NCBI GenBank assembly: GCA_001636815.1
Contig: AZHD01000013.1
Coordinates: forward strand, 998,454 to 1,062,453
Source: Niveomyces insectorum RCEF 264
Taxonomy: Eukaryota > Ascomycota > Sordariomycetes > Hypocreales > Cordycipitaceae
Reading direction: 5' to 3'
DNA length: 64,000 nt
Position 1 is the stretch's first letter. Each line of letters begins with the position of its first letter. Made by a program: the position numbers and the translations under genes. The notes beneath the pieces were generated by a model, which saw only the letters and a list, made by a program, of their open reading frames with translations, did not search any database and was not told the DNA's origin. Below, in pieces: positions 11,849 to 23,142 of the stretch.

Positions 11849-14705
11849 GATGAAAATTGCTGGCCCGGGCTCTGTCTTCGTACGGGTCCAACGGCGGCGG
11901 CTGCTGGGGCTGTTGTTGTCACTCGTCCGCTGGGGTCGTCAGGGCTGTTCCGGCTGTTCCGGGAGGCTGCGAGGACCGCGAGGCCAAGGCCGGCGGCAGG
12001 GCTCGCGGCGCGAAAAGCTCGCGATGCCCGTTCAGCCTTTAAACAGACAAGGCGCGGCCAAAGCTGTGGCCGTTCGCTCTGGCTAACCTAGGATGCTTCG
12101 CACGACAAGGCTGACAGTCGGCCCCGCGCGACAGGCTGTCCCAGACTAGGAGGGCGAAAGAGGGTGGCGGTAGGCACGAGAAGTGAAACTAGGTCATGGG
12201 GAAACTAAGTGAAGAGAGAAAGGGAGGGAGAGAAAAAGGAAGGGAGGTTTTTCGATGAGGGAATATGAGAGAGGACGCGTTCGCGGGCTGGCCTGGTTTC
12301 AGGTTTTTCTTTCGGATGGGATGGCCGTCGTTTTGGACACGCATGCGTGATGCTTTGGAAGAAACACGACAAGCCGGGACCTGGCGGAAGACAGAGAGGA
12401 GAGGTAGTTGATGTTCTGTGTCGGGGGCGAGTTTCGGCGGTCGACGGGAGTGCTGGCCGTGGTGATGCTGGAGCTCGGTTGCTCGCTGGGCTGAGATATT
12501 GTGCGATGGCGAAACGATTTTGTGTGGTGCAAGGCGCACGGTGTGAATGGACAGTGTCCATGAAGTCGTGACACTGTCCAAACGTCGGCAACAAGTGCTG
12601 TATTGAAAGCACCAACCAAAAACGGTGAGGCAGATTCTTTCTGTTAGGAAACACAACGGAAGGAAATCAACCGGGCAATAAGATGCTTTTCTGGGTGAAA
12701 CGATGGAAAATACAATATTAGGAATGAGCAACGTCGAACGAGATATACACAGGAAATGAACGGAAAGAGAAGAGGCAAAAATAGAAAGAGAACGAAGAGG
12801 AAAGAAAACGGTCGATGATTAGGTAAGAATGGTTTGACAAGAGGAAGTTACGTATCTTTGCGACAGGAAACACTGTAGGTACCGATGTTGTCGGTTATTT
12901 CCTCTCCCATTCACGTTTTGTTTCGTCAGTTTCATCGTTTTCCTGTGGCTGTGCCTTGCGTTGGGATTTAACGACTCCCGTTCACTAACTATGGCCGTGA
13001 CTTCCTCTCGCACTGTCTTAGTAATGAGCAATGAACGCCTGCGCTTTGGGCCGCCACCAAGGTGGAGCTTTGCTCTTATTGGCGCATGCAAACCGCGGCG
13101 GCCGTGCGGCTGGCTGCCCGGCCGCTGACGTAGCAGATCGCGAATGAGTGCCGGCACGTCGATTGTCGGCCGGCCGGCCGGTGTCAATAGGCTTGTGGGA
13201 AGACTGAAGAGCGTGCAATGTGAGTAAGCACGTGACGATGGCGATGTTTTATATAGGAAGCCTGGAGAAGTAAAGATAACTAGACGGGAGTGCATTACCG
13301 GGCTTGTGTTCTAGTAATACCTTGGATTTTTGGCTATGAAGGGAAGAATGAGTGAAAAGATTGCCTTGAAAAAGTTTAGCTAGGAGGTGTCCATATATAT
13401 AGGACGACGAGCGGGCCTTTGATATAAGATGGTAGTAGGAAGTAAGGGAACAGAAAATAGAAAGCAGAAAACAGAAAACGGAAAACGGAAAATAGAAAAC
13501 GGAAAATAGAAAACGGTAAACGTAACGGTAACGGCAAGAGAAAATACATGAAAGCGGGAATGGAAAACCGGAAATAGAAACGTACATAGAAACAGAAAAC
13601 AAGATACGGAAAGGGGAATAAAGATATATGTTCACAGTCGACGAGTATTGTAACAAGAGGAGAAAATGGAACGGCTAGTAATTCTCATTCTACCATCAAA
13701 GAACACAACACTAGAATGTAGACAAATGCGAATAGAAAAAATAACGAGATCAACAACCTGGTAAGTAACAGGAGAGGGCAAGGTACCACGTACGAAGCTA
13801 TAATATAAATACTTGTACGAAGACCCGACTTACGGAGCCCATTAGCGAAAATAAAGGATAGCTTTAACTCAATATTGAGTCACCGCCGGACGGCAAAGCC
13901 AATTATTTGAATTGATAATATCACTTTGGGGCATGTTGGCGTGATTGGTTTGGACATAGGCTATACAAGGACACCGATGGCACCCATAAACAATCTTAAG
14001 CCCATTTGAAATGCAATTGCTCCAAGCCTTGTACTTTATGTACTGAATTAGAATATAGTCGTATGAGGAGCACCTGCTCTGACTCTGAGCCATGATGGGT
14101 TAAACGCAAACAGCCGCTGCTTGGATTAGGACTTCCCGTCCATCATCCTCCGCAGTGCCGCTTCCACGGTAGGGATGGACCTAAAGTCTGAATGTAGACG
14201 GACACCGATCAATACAGTCTCTGGCACACGCAAGGCTCTTGTTACTGTTGAGCTTTTGGAGGCCATAGCGATTGTGGCAGACGCTGTTGCATCCATGCAT
14301 TAAAAAAGGTGACCGTCCAACCAGCAGTTTAAGGTTTGGGTCGTCAATAAGCAACCCGTTGATCAACCGAATATACATATGCACAATTATATACACACAC
14401 ACCAAACAGCGTTAACAAGCAGACGGCGTAACCCAACCAAGAAATCTTGCAGCGTGAAAATGAGGCTTTTTGGTAATACATGGCGTTGCCAAGACCACAC
14501 GCCGAGCATTGATTAGGCATTTTGCATCGTGTACAGAACGCACGAAAAAATATGAATAAAAGGTATAAATTATTATAAACGAAAGAGAAGCGAACGAAAG
14601 AAAAAGAAAAAAAATATAACGAGAGACAGCCGCCCCGACGGCGAAGGCGCTTTGACCAGGCAAACAGCTCCTGCTCTCGCACACCGGCTAAACGATGCAT
14701 TTATC
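11849..14705. other. Intergenic region upstream of the RING gene
   Basis: No credible gene. The first part should be the RING promoter and leader, the last part the 3' end of the esterase transcript. 12190-12260 and 12740-12810 are A/G-rich on the plus strand. A purine minisatellite lies at 13444-13520. From 13650 to 14600 the DNA is AT-rich without the CpA loss seen at the right end. Confidence 0.5.
13444..13520. repeat. Purine-rich minisatellite of GAAAAC/GAAAAT-type units
   Basis: Units of GAAAACG, GAAAATA and GAAAACA repeat about ten times with small variations. It is intergenic and lies on no recognised gene. Confidence 0.7.
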
Positions 14706-16402
14706 TCAAGATGTAGCGGGAGCCGTGCCGAACGCGCCCATGGTGATGGTCGAGCACGGCGCGTCGTACACCGACGGGCGGGTGAACTGCGCCTTGGGCA
14801 CGTTGTCAAGGCCCAGCTGGACGAGCGTGTCGCCGTTGGGGTCAAAGTGTGGCCAGCCGAGGCGGGCGAGGCCGTGGTGCGGGTCGGCGCAGAAGGCGTG
14901 CCAGGCCGTCTGCATCACCCGGGTGAGCTGCCGCTGGGGCGCCGACGTGGGCAGGCCGCTGACGTCGGCGGACGCGCCAAAGATCATGTGCAGGTCGACG
15001 CCGTGGTACGCGCCCGAGGTCGGGTACAGGCGGGTGTTGTCCCAGTCGGCAAAGTAGCGGTAGGCGTAGGCGGGGACGCCGTGGCTCTGGCGGGCGGCAG
15101 CCTGGTAGGCGACGGGGCAGGTGAACGACTCGAGGAGGAACGAGCGCACTTGGTCGGGCGTCGGCACGATGCCCTTGGCGAAGGCAGGGATCTGGTAGTA
15201 GCCGTTCTCGTTGTTGTTGTTGCCCAGGAGGAGCGGCAGCTTGGCGAAGCTGCCGCGCGCGGTCCGGTCGAGGTAGTCGGCAAAGACGACCTCGTCGTCG
15301 ACCTTGGGCCAGAAGGCCGGCTTGGGCCGCAGCACGCTGCTGCTCGGCGACACGGCGAGGCCCGCCGACACGGCTTCCAGCGTCTGCCAGTCCACCGTGC
15401 GCATGCAGGCCATCTCGTCGGCGGCGTCTGAGCAGTTGACGGCGGCCACCACCTTGGCCCAGTTGGCCTCCTGGACGGTCTTGTCGTTGACGGGGAAGCT
15501 GAAGACGTTGCCGGAGTGGGCGATGATGCCGTGGGCAATCGGGTCCTCCTGGTAGGCGTACGCCCAGTAGTCCACGCTCACGCCGCCGGACGACTGCCCG
15601 CCAATGGTGATGCGGGCGGGATCGCCGCCGAACTTGGCAATGTTATCGCGGACCCACTCCACGGCGGCACGTTGGTCGCGCAGACCCAGGTTCTGCGTGC
15701 CCTCGGGGTAGCCCGGGAAGCCGAAGAGGTTGAGGCGGTAGTTGACGGTGACGACCACAATGTCCTCGGCTTCGGCAAAGTACTTGCCGTTGTAGAAGGG
15801 GCTGTCTGTGTTCCCAATGGTGAAGCCTGTAGTGAAAGGTTAGCCAGTACGTTCAAAAAGGGGCGCGCCGCGTACGGAGAGAGAGAGAGAGAGAGAGAAG
15901 GAAAGGGATCTGCGGCTGCTTACTGCTTACGTCCACCGTAAAAGAAGACGTAGACCGGCTTGTTCGGCCGGCAGGCGTTGCCGGAGGGCTTGGACCAGAT
16001 GTTCAAGGTCAAGCAGTCCTCGCTTTGCGGAGTCCCTGCCGCCGAGGCAAAGAAGTTCACGATGCGCTGGGCCTGGGGTGTGAAGCCGGGATAGTCGACG
16101 GGCTTTGACGCCGTCAGGGGGCAGTCGCTGCCGAAGGCGGCGGCCTCATATGGCTCGTTGGCGGTGAACCGCTCCGGCGCCGCGAAACGCAGCGAGCCCA
16201 CGGGCGGCTTCGCGTAGGGGATGCCCAGGTACTCGATGACACACTGCGTGTTGCTCGCAAAGTGTCCCGTGATGGGCCCGTTGGACGAGTCGACGGTGAG
16301 GTATTTGGCCGCCGCCGACCCGCAACCGTTCGACGACGTCGCGGCTGCGAGCGTGACGCCCGCATACAGGGCGAGAGCCCGGAACACATCCGAGAAGACC
16401 AT
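14706..16402 (-). CDS. Secreted type-B carboxylesterase/lipase (530 aa, two exons)
   Basis: Alpha/beta-hydrolase of the COesterase family, hydrolysing carboxylic esters outside the cell. Exons 16402-15931 and 15826-14706 join in phase (531 codons) across a 104-nt intron. Residues 1-20 (MVFSDVFRALALYAGVTLAAA) form a signal peptide. The start of the fold shows NTQCVIEYLGIPYAKPPVG and SEDCLTLNIW, the conserved Cys of the first disulfide. The nucleophile elbow is GQSSGG with Ser236, in place of the commoner GESAGG. The other triad members are probably Glu364 (in NNNNENGYY) and His432 (in SGAYHGVDLHMIF). The length is normal for the family. An ATG further upstream in the same open frame (at 16555) was rejected because the signal peptide begins at 16402. 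Substrate cannot be read from sequence. No partner gene is adjacent. Confidence 0.9.
15877..15898. repeat. (GA)n microsatellite in the esterase intron
   Basis: Eleven GA dinucleotides on the plus strand; on the coding strand this is a CT tract inside the only intron. Confidence 0.9.
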
Positions 16403-18572
16403 GGTGATGAGAAGATGGGAGTAGGGGGGGGGGAAGAGACACCGCGATCGACGACGCTTGACAGCAACCAGCTTGAAGGATGGACGAGCACCGATGTTGT
16501 CTGGGAAAGGGATCGTCTCCACGTGGAAAAAAAATATGGTGCACAGCGCCCGCATACCAGTATTTATTGGAACTGCCCGGCCAGCGGCTTGTCCGTACGC
16601 GACTCTCCCCCGGTCCCACGCGGGACACTGAAGAACTGAAAACCGCGGAGCAAGGCTTTTTCCGCTTGCAGGATCTATTGGCCCGAACGAAGGCTAGCCT
16701 TGCTCGCGTCGTCGTAGTCGTCGTACTACTCCGTACGTCGTGCGAAGTAGGAAGTACATACGGAGTAGTTGTCCCATGTTTCTACGGAATTGTCGGTTTG
16801 TGCTTGAACTTTTCCCGGGATGGCCAAGGCCCCTGTTTTTGCCAGGCACAACTAACGGGGCTAATAAGAACGGCTAGTTTGCCGTGTACTCTATGCCCCG
16901 TACAAGTACCTTCGATGAATGCTTCTTATCAAAGCAAGGAGCACAACACGTGCTGGTGATTTCAAATCTGTCAGTAAGGAAGCATGTCTGACATGTTTGC
17001 ATGGATTGTGAGATTGGCAGAAGCGTGGCCCATGCACCTTTTTGTACGTCGTATCACGACTGCGTCCACTTTTTGAAATTACATGCATAATATGTACTCC
17101 ATTCTGCGTACAAAGTACATACGAACTTGTACTCCGTAAGACTCCCGTATGTTGCACAGTCTTGTCGTGATGCAGTCGTACTTCGTAGTATTCCACCAAT
17201 ACGAGTTACGAGTTCTAAGCAAGGAGCAAACTTAGTGTAGCACTAACATTCGTAGCCTGTGAGGAGAATGAAACATACTACGACTAGTTGCACTCGTACT
17301 TGTACTTCAGAGCTGATGCCGATCAAGCTGCCTCTTCTTGATTGGTTTCCCCTTGATTTCGTACGGAGTACATTTACATGCGTCGCGCAGGCACTATCAT
17401 GCACTGTCAGCTCTTAGTGAAGGCGACCAATTTCGTTTCCTAACCGTACGGTGCTCAGATAGGAGGCATCATTGTTCCAGGTGCCCTTGATATGATGTCT
17501 GCTCCGGTTGTATCCGTCAACAACACACTTACCTTTATGGCCTTCCAGATATAGGAAAAATCTCTCGAATTCGATCAATAGTGACTGCCTCCATGTTCCT
17601 CGCACGGAATAACAGAGTAATAGATGTTGATTCTAAAAAAGTCGAGAGCAACATAGCCCGAACCAGCATATATCCCGCGCGTGTCCTAGTTGCAACCGAA
17701 GGACAGAAGAGCACAACTTCAAGCCCGTACAACTAGAGACAAGAAAATCAATTATATGGGCGTGTTGACGGGCTTGCTTTTAAATCCCCTACTCGGTGCA
17801 TGGAAAATATACCTACAATGCATACGAAAGCACGCACTACTCCGTGGAAACTGTTGTATCACGCTAAATTATATGCTATATACCCAGGGGAACTATGGGT
17901 GCAGAGTACGACGTACTTATGCGTTCGAGGTGGCAGGGATGAAAATCGCTCACCCTGCCGGGAGGAAGCCGGTTACGGCGCATCGAGGGAGCAATCACCG
18001 TTCAGGATCGGTTGCAAATATGGCTACTACTTAGTACGAGTACAGCTAGTTTCAGACGTTCGAGTACGACGTAACCTCAACTTTGTCGGGTAGCTTATGC
18101 TCAGCATTTTGACGATATTTTTTTTGCTCATGGAAGACGCACTTGCTCAGGGGCAGGCCATTCATTCTCAACGTAGGCAGTGAATCCTACTCGTACGATG
18201 GACCCCTTATTTTTTTTTCTTTTTCCCTCTTTTTTTTCCAACATGGCTAGCGGGCTCAACGTTGCGAGCTGATCGAGGCATTTCTACAACTACTTGTACC
18301 GAGCCTTTCTCCAGAAGGGGGAAGGTAGGCTGAAAAAGAGGACTTAGTCCTACTTAGTCGTACTTAGACGCATGTCGATCACGACTTTCCAATCACGTTA
18401 GAATCTCCGTCGATCAAGGCTTTCAAGACATTCATAAGTGTCTTCGACGGCACTTGCAACCGCCTTTGATCAGAGTTTGTTTTCTCTCTTTTTTTGTTTT
18501 GTTTCCTTACAGTTGTCCTGTTGAACGAATCCGTTTACACGCATACGAGCAAAACGCAGTGGACGCCGCAGC
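16403..18572. other. Divergent intergenic region rich in TACGGAGTA/TACTCCGTA motifs
   Basis: It separates the esterase (-) from the rhodopsin-domain gene (+) and must hold both promoters. Exact copies of the 9-mer lie at 16727, 16759, 17130 and 17362, with a one-base variant at 17838. The first two form a hairpin. A T-rich run at 18205-18240 and CT-rich sequence just before 18573 fit a promoter of the plus-strand gene. No gene is recognised here. Confidence 0.6.
16725..16769. repeat. Perfect 11-bp inverted repeat (hairpin) built from the 9-mer motif
   Basis: ACTACTCCGTA at 16725-16735 is the exact reverse complement of TACGGAGTAGT at 16759-16769, with a 23-nt loop. It sits about 330 bp upstream of the esterase start. 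It could be a protein-binding site or the end of a small mobile repeat. Confidence 0.6.
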
Positions 18573-19954
18573 ATGGGTCCCTACGGCATGGGATATCCCC
18601 ACGATGGGGTCGACGATCAAGGCTGGAAATTGTACATTGTGTCCGTGGTCATGATCATCCTGTCAGGCCTGTTCGTGATCGCCCGTTGTGTGACCCGCAT
18701 CTGGATGCTGGGCAAGCTGGGCTGGGATGATTACACCATTGTGGTCGCATTGGTGAGTTGCGGACAATACAAAATCATTTTTGTCTCTTCCAATTTTTAC
18801 CAAGAGGCCGAGATTTTCCTTGCTGACCGGGCTGTACCCAGGCCTTCTCCATCGTCCTCTCTACGATGATGTGTCTCGCGATTGAGCACGGTTATGGGAT
18901 GCACCGGGTGGACATTCCAGTCCCGCTGCTCCAAGTGACCCTGGAGCAGTTCTTCATCGCGCAGACGCCGTACAAGGTGGTCGTCGGCCTCAACAAGGTT
19001 GCCACGATTCTGCTCTATCTTCGCATCTTCACCACCAGGACCTTCCGGATGGCGGCCTACGTGGTGCTCTTCATCGTGACTGCGTGGACTGTCGCGACCA
19101 TCGGAGCCACCATCGGCCAATGTGTGCCGATTGAAGGCGCGTGGAACAAGAAGGTCAAGGCGACATGCATCGACTCGAACGTCTTCTGGGTGGCCTATGC
19201 TGTCGGCAACATCATCACCGACGTAATGGTTCTGGCACTGCCTATCCCGCCTGTTCTCGCTCTGAAGCTGAACACGCGGAGCAAGGTGATGTTGTGTGGC
19301 ATTTTTCTTCTCGGTGGCTTGTAAGTTTTGTCTCCCCGGATTCTCGTCCGGCACGTTTGACTTTCCCCTCTCGATAGGTTCGTTGTGTTGGCCGGGAGTG
19401 CAATTGCTGATCGCTTGTGTTTTTTTTCTTCCAGCGTCACCGTTACGTCCATTATCCGCGTTACGTCCGTGCAGAATTCTCTCAAAAATTTGAGCGACCA
19501 GACGTACAACTTCATTCAGCGCGGCATCTGGACCCTCATCGAGGCCAATCTCGGCACCATCAGTACCTGCCTCCCCGTGCTCAAGCAGCCCTTGGGCCGC
19601 ATCTTCCCGCGCATGTTTGGCTCGACCAAGAAGAGTGCTTCCTACTACCCCGACGGATCGCGCCGGCCACGGGAAGCCTACAACCTGTCCCACGTCGCGG
19701 CCCAAGAGTCTGCGCCGGGATTGTGGCGGGGGCCGGCCAAGAGCCGCCGGACGACGTCGATCTCGGGCGCGGCCAACCAGGATTCCGAGCGCAGGAGCGA
19801 CGAGCGATACATTTTCACAGAGTCGACAAAGGGGAGCGACCGGGACCGCGACAGCGACCTCGACAAGCAGGGCGGGTACGTGATGGGTGGCATATCCCGG
19901 CGGGTGGATTTGGTCCGAACGTCCTTTCACGAGAGCAGCGAATCGCGCGCGTAA
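18573..19954 (+). CDS. Rhodopsin-domain integral membrane protein, PTH11/SAT4-like (392 aa, three exons)
   Basis: Seven-helix membrane protein of the large fungal family that includes the Pth11-type receptors. Exons 18573-18752, 18842-19320 and 19435-19954; the two introns (89 and 114 nt) have GTGAGT and GTAAGT donors and phases close to 393 codons. The first helix (LYIVSVVMIILSGLFVIARCV) is followed by the family signature RIWMLGKLGWDDYTIVVAL. Later come KVATILLYLRIF, the extracellular GQCVPIEGAWNKKVKATCID segment with its paired Cys, and VTVTSIIRVTSVQNS. The final 120 residues are a charged, Ser/Arg/Asp-rich cytosolic tail. No CFEM domain precedes the membrane part, so it is not the classic Pth11 form. 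Ligand and coupling are unknown. The start is set by the short polar N-terminus before helix 1. Confidence 0.9.
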
Positions 19955-22128
19955 GCGGTAAGCTCGCTTACAACTTCACGTTTGAAAGCAGTCATAGCAG
20001 TCACCCCAATTTTACGCTGGCCTGTCGACGAAAATGATGATACTATGATCCTACAATACGACCTTGCTAGAAGAGAAAGGGGACACCCCGAGGTAATATG
20101 TTCGGAGTACGGAGTAACACGGAGTATGACAACAGTGAAAATTGTAAGCCATAGTTGTATGAGTACACGGTATCTAACCCCCTTGGTTTCTGGCACTTGC
20201 GTTTCCGGATTTTAGTTTCCGGCTTGCTACTTCATTCTTATACCAATGAATTGCTCGACAGAGTCATTCTCCCTAAGTGATGCTCCCTGCTTTACGAGAT
20301 GCTTCATGCATAGAGAACGACCCTGCAAATATATGTCTATTTGTGGTCTGGAAACACCTCTCGGCAACTAACAACATACGGATAAAACCCGAGCATATGC
20401 TCCGGAGATTTCAATGCCCATCCGCACAGTTGTGCTTAGCTTCAGGGGTAGCCGAATTTTTTTTTTACCAACGCTCCTTAGCGTTGTGACCTCGACTATC
20501 ATGCACTCCGTAAAGGGGAATGACAGTAGAACATTTCTTACATCGTACGGAGTATGTTAGGTCTACGTAAGACGACACCGCGAAGTACAGAATGCAGTTG
20601 GATAGCTTCGTACATACAAGGTTTGTCTACTCCGTTCTCGTACTTCATAGTCTAAAAAGCTCAGTTCGCGGCCCAGCCAAGGATAATTGTACAAAGTAGG
20701 GATGAAATAGGAGTCACGGAGTACGAAGCCCTAGAAGCAGAGTCTGTGCCCAGCCCCGTCGTCCGTGCTTGGATAAACCTGTCAAAAAGATGTCAAAATG
20801 CCCGTGCATGCCTGGACAAACCCCCTCAAAAGTTAAATCCGCCCTAATGCGGGCCTACTGCAGCTACGGGGTTCCTTTTTAGTGCTGGTATCCACAGCTT
20901 GGGATGATCAATCAACTCCGTATGGAAAACTTGCACGGCGTACGGAGTACTTTGCACCGTGCACGACGTACGAAGGCGCTACTTATCTCTTATTCAACGG
21001 AGACGATGGCCCGAGCACCCCCGAGCAAGACCGATGGGAACCAGTCTTGCAGGCTTTCACAGCAATTTTAGATTCCTCCGAGGGGTTGGTTCTACAACGG
21101 TCGTTCACAATTGGCTACCGATGCAGCTCCTGGTTCGTCTTGGCAACCAGGAGGCTGGGTCGGGGGTCAAAATCTACACCCTGGTACAGCACTGCCATCC
21201 CGTTTTGCTCGTTTCTTCTCTTGCGTGGTCTTCGGGCTGTGTAAGTAAGACCTTTCCCCCTTGGAAATTCAAAGCTGACAAGAGGGGGCCAAAAAAAGGA
21301 GACAGCCAACAAGGGGCCAAGCGCGTGTTTTTTTGTTTTTTTGTTTTTGTTTTCTTTTTTTGACAACAGCCCGGACAACCAGGCTTTTGAAAAGTCCAAC
21401 CGACGAGTCGACCGAAGACACAACCGGCTTCTGACATTTTGGAAAGGCATTTGATAAGAGTTCCAGACAATGGTCGATGGTGAGGATTTGGTATTACGGA
21501 CCACGCCAGGCCAATCTGTCTCCCTGTACATAAGACGCTTTCGTACCCTCTACTTTGTTGCCCCTAGATGTACGAATGCATGACAGATATGTAACGGATA
21601 CAAAGGTCCCGTGAGTGTCTCCGCACGCTTTCTCTTTATTGCTTCCATGACTTTCGATATATGAAATACAATGCCTGGTCCCGCATCATTTCCTGGTATC
21701 GTTCCCGGCGTCAGTGTTCTTCGACTCGCTGCGTTGGATATTCAAGCTCTTGACTTTTGACGTGTTTGAGCATGTTGTTGACGCCGTCGACAAGGTGTCT
21801 GTGCATGGGGACAAGGCCGGAGCACGAAGCGGGCCTGTAGCACCACCACCGGGTGGGCGGCGAAGAGCATCCAAGCATTAGTTCGGTCATACTATGTTGT
21901 CAGCACGGCAAAAGGAGCCCGTCGAGAGGCCGGCGAAGTGGATAAAAAACGTGGCGAAGTCGATGCAGTCGTCACATGGCTCCAAGTCCCATGGGGCGCG
22001 GTAAGCAAAAACGTCGCGCTCGAACGTCCGGCGGCGGCCGCATTGACTCGTGCTTCCCGCGGTGTAGAAAGACGAAGCTTAGGTGCCGGGGGGCCGACAG
22101 GAAGGAGAGCCATCTTTGCCTCGCAGCC
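19955..22128. other. Convergent intergenic region with clustered TACGGAGTA motifs
   Basis: It lies between the 3' ends of the rhodopsin-domain gene and the kinase-like gene. Exact 9-mer copies occur at 20108, 20546 and 20941; near copies at 20101, 20118, 20715 and 20914. Open frames at 20882-21363 and 21686-22113 look random in translation. No RNA gene is seen. Confidence 0.5.
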
Positions 22129-23142
22129 TCAATGTCTCGTCTCGTGGCTTGGTCCTTCGGATGCGATCGTTTTGCTCTTTTCTGACCGGACAGATCCGCT
22201 CGATTCATCGTCTCCGCCAGCCCATTCCATAAACCTGTCGGAACACGCAAAACGGAGCTCAAAGCCTTCTCTGGCGAGCCGCTTCTTCATCACCAAGCCG
22301 ACGGCACCCTCTTCGTCCTTGTTGAGCTTGGCTTTGGCCCAATCGCGGTCCGACTCGTCTCGGCCGCGTAGCCGAGCTAGACCAAAGTCGATCATGAACG
22401 TCCGGTAAGCTCCGTTCCCAACACGCTGGACAATAAAATTGTCTGGTCGCACATCTCTATTCAGAATGCCGTGGTCACCGATCACCTGAACAACGCCGAT
22501 GGCCTGATCAACGATGCCCTGCCACTCCGATCTGGGCGCATGATCTTGTACCTTTGCTAGGGAGAAGCCGTCGATGTACTCGAGCAAGATGCCCTTGACG
22601 TGGAGCAGTCCTGCGGCGTCCGCGCAACCGACGCTCGCATTCGAGGGCGAGACGGCGAGACGAACAGATGCTATGAGGCGGGGGACCAGTTTTCCCTGGA
22701 TGTCACGGAGGGCATCGTAGACGGCGGTCTCGGCGTCAAAGAGTTTGTCCACTTGGACCGTCAGGAATGCCTCGAACTGGCCGTCGTTCCAAGTATCCCA
22801 TGTGTCGTCTTCAAAACTGGGAAGGGTATGGAGGTTGTGAAGAAACTGACGCGTTGCGCCTGTCTGCACGGCCTGGATGTACTCGTTTTCCGCATCGGTC
22901 GTCCACGGATCAATTCCGTGATCGCGTCTAAGTTGCTCGGCAAAGCGCCTGTCGTATAGCTTCAAGAAAACTGGTTTATCGGGTCGACTTCGGCCCAAGA
23001 GGTCCACGATCATGCAGCAAGAAAGCGTGCAAGGAGTCTGGAGCAGTCGAATTCGTGCACGTATCTCGCCGTGCTCTGGAAGGACACTCAAGGCTAGAAC
23101 CTGACCAACTTTATAATCTTCAAGGTGAGAGCAGAGCGCCAT
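22129..23142 (-). CDS. Protein-kinase-like protein (337 aa)
   Basis: Intronless open frame of the lineage-expanded fungal kinase-like group. Visible landmarks are a beta-3 lysine candidate in KPVFLKLYDRR (Lys61), a hinge-like LLEYIDGFSL, a catalytic loop HGILNRDVRPDNFIV with Asp230 (NRD in place of HRD), and IDFGLARLR with the metal-binding Asp252. The catalytic residues are therefore present, but no clear glycine loop is seen and the C-lobe is short, ending about 70 residues after DFG. It may be a small atypical kinase, an aminoglycoside-phosphotransferase-like enzyme or a pseudokinase. The ATG at 23142 (MALCSHLEDYKVGQ) is preferred; the frame is open to an upstream ATG at 23223, but that stretch holds a T-rich run and may contain an intron acceptor. 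Confidence 0.75.
   Translation of the reverse strand: MALCSHLEDYKVGQVLALSVLPEHGEIRARIRLLQTPCTLSCCMIVDLLGRSRPDKPVFLKLYDRRFAEQLRRDHGIDPWTTDAENEYIQAVQTGATRQFLHNLHTLPSFEDDTWDTWNDGQFEAFLTVQVDKLFDAETAVYDALRDIQGKLVPRLIASVRLAVSPSNASVGCADAAGLLHVKGILLEYIDGFSLAKVQDHAPRSEWQGIVDQAIGVVQVIGDHGILNRDVRPDNFIVQRVGNGAYRTFMIDFGLARLRGRDESDRDWAKAKLNKDEEGAVGLVMKKRLAREGFELRFACSDRFMEWAGGDDESSGSVRSEKSKTIASEGPSHETRH

Noticed and set aside
14652..15431. 259-codon plus-strand frame
   Set aside because: Antisense to the carboxylesterase second exon, which has clear family motifs.
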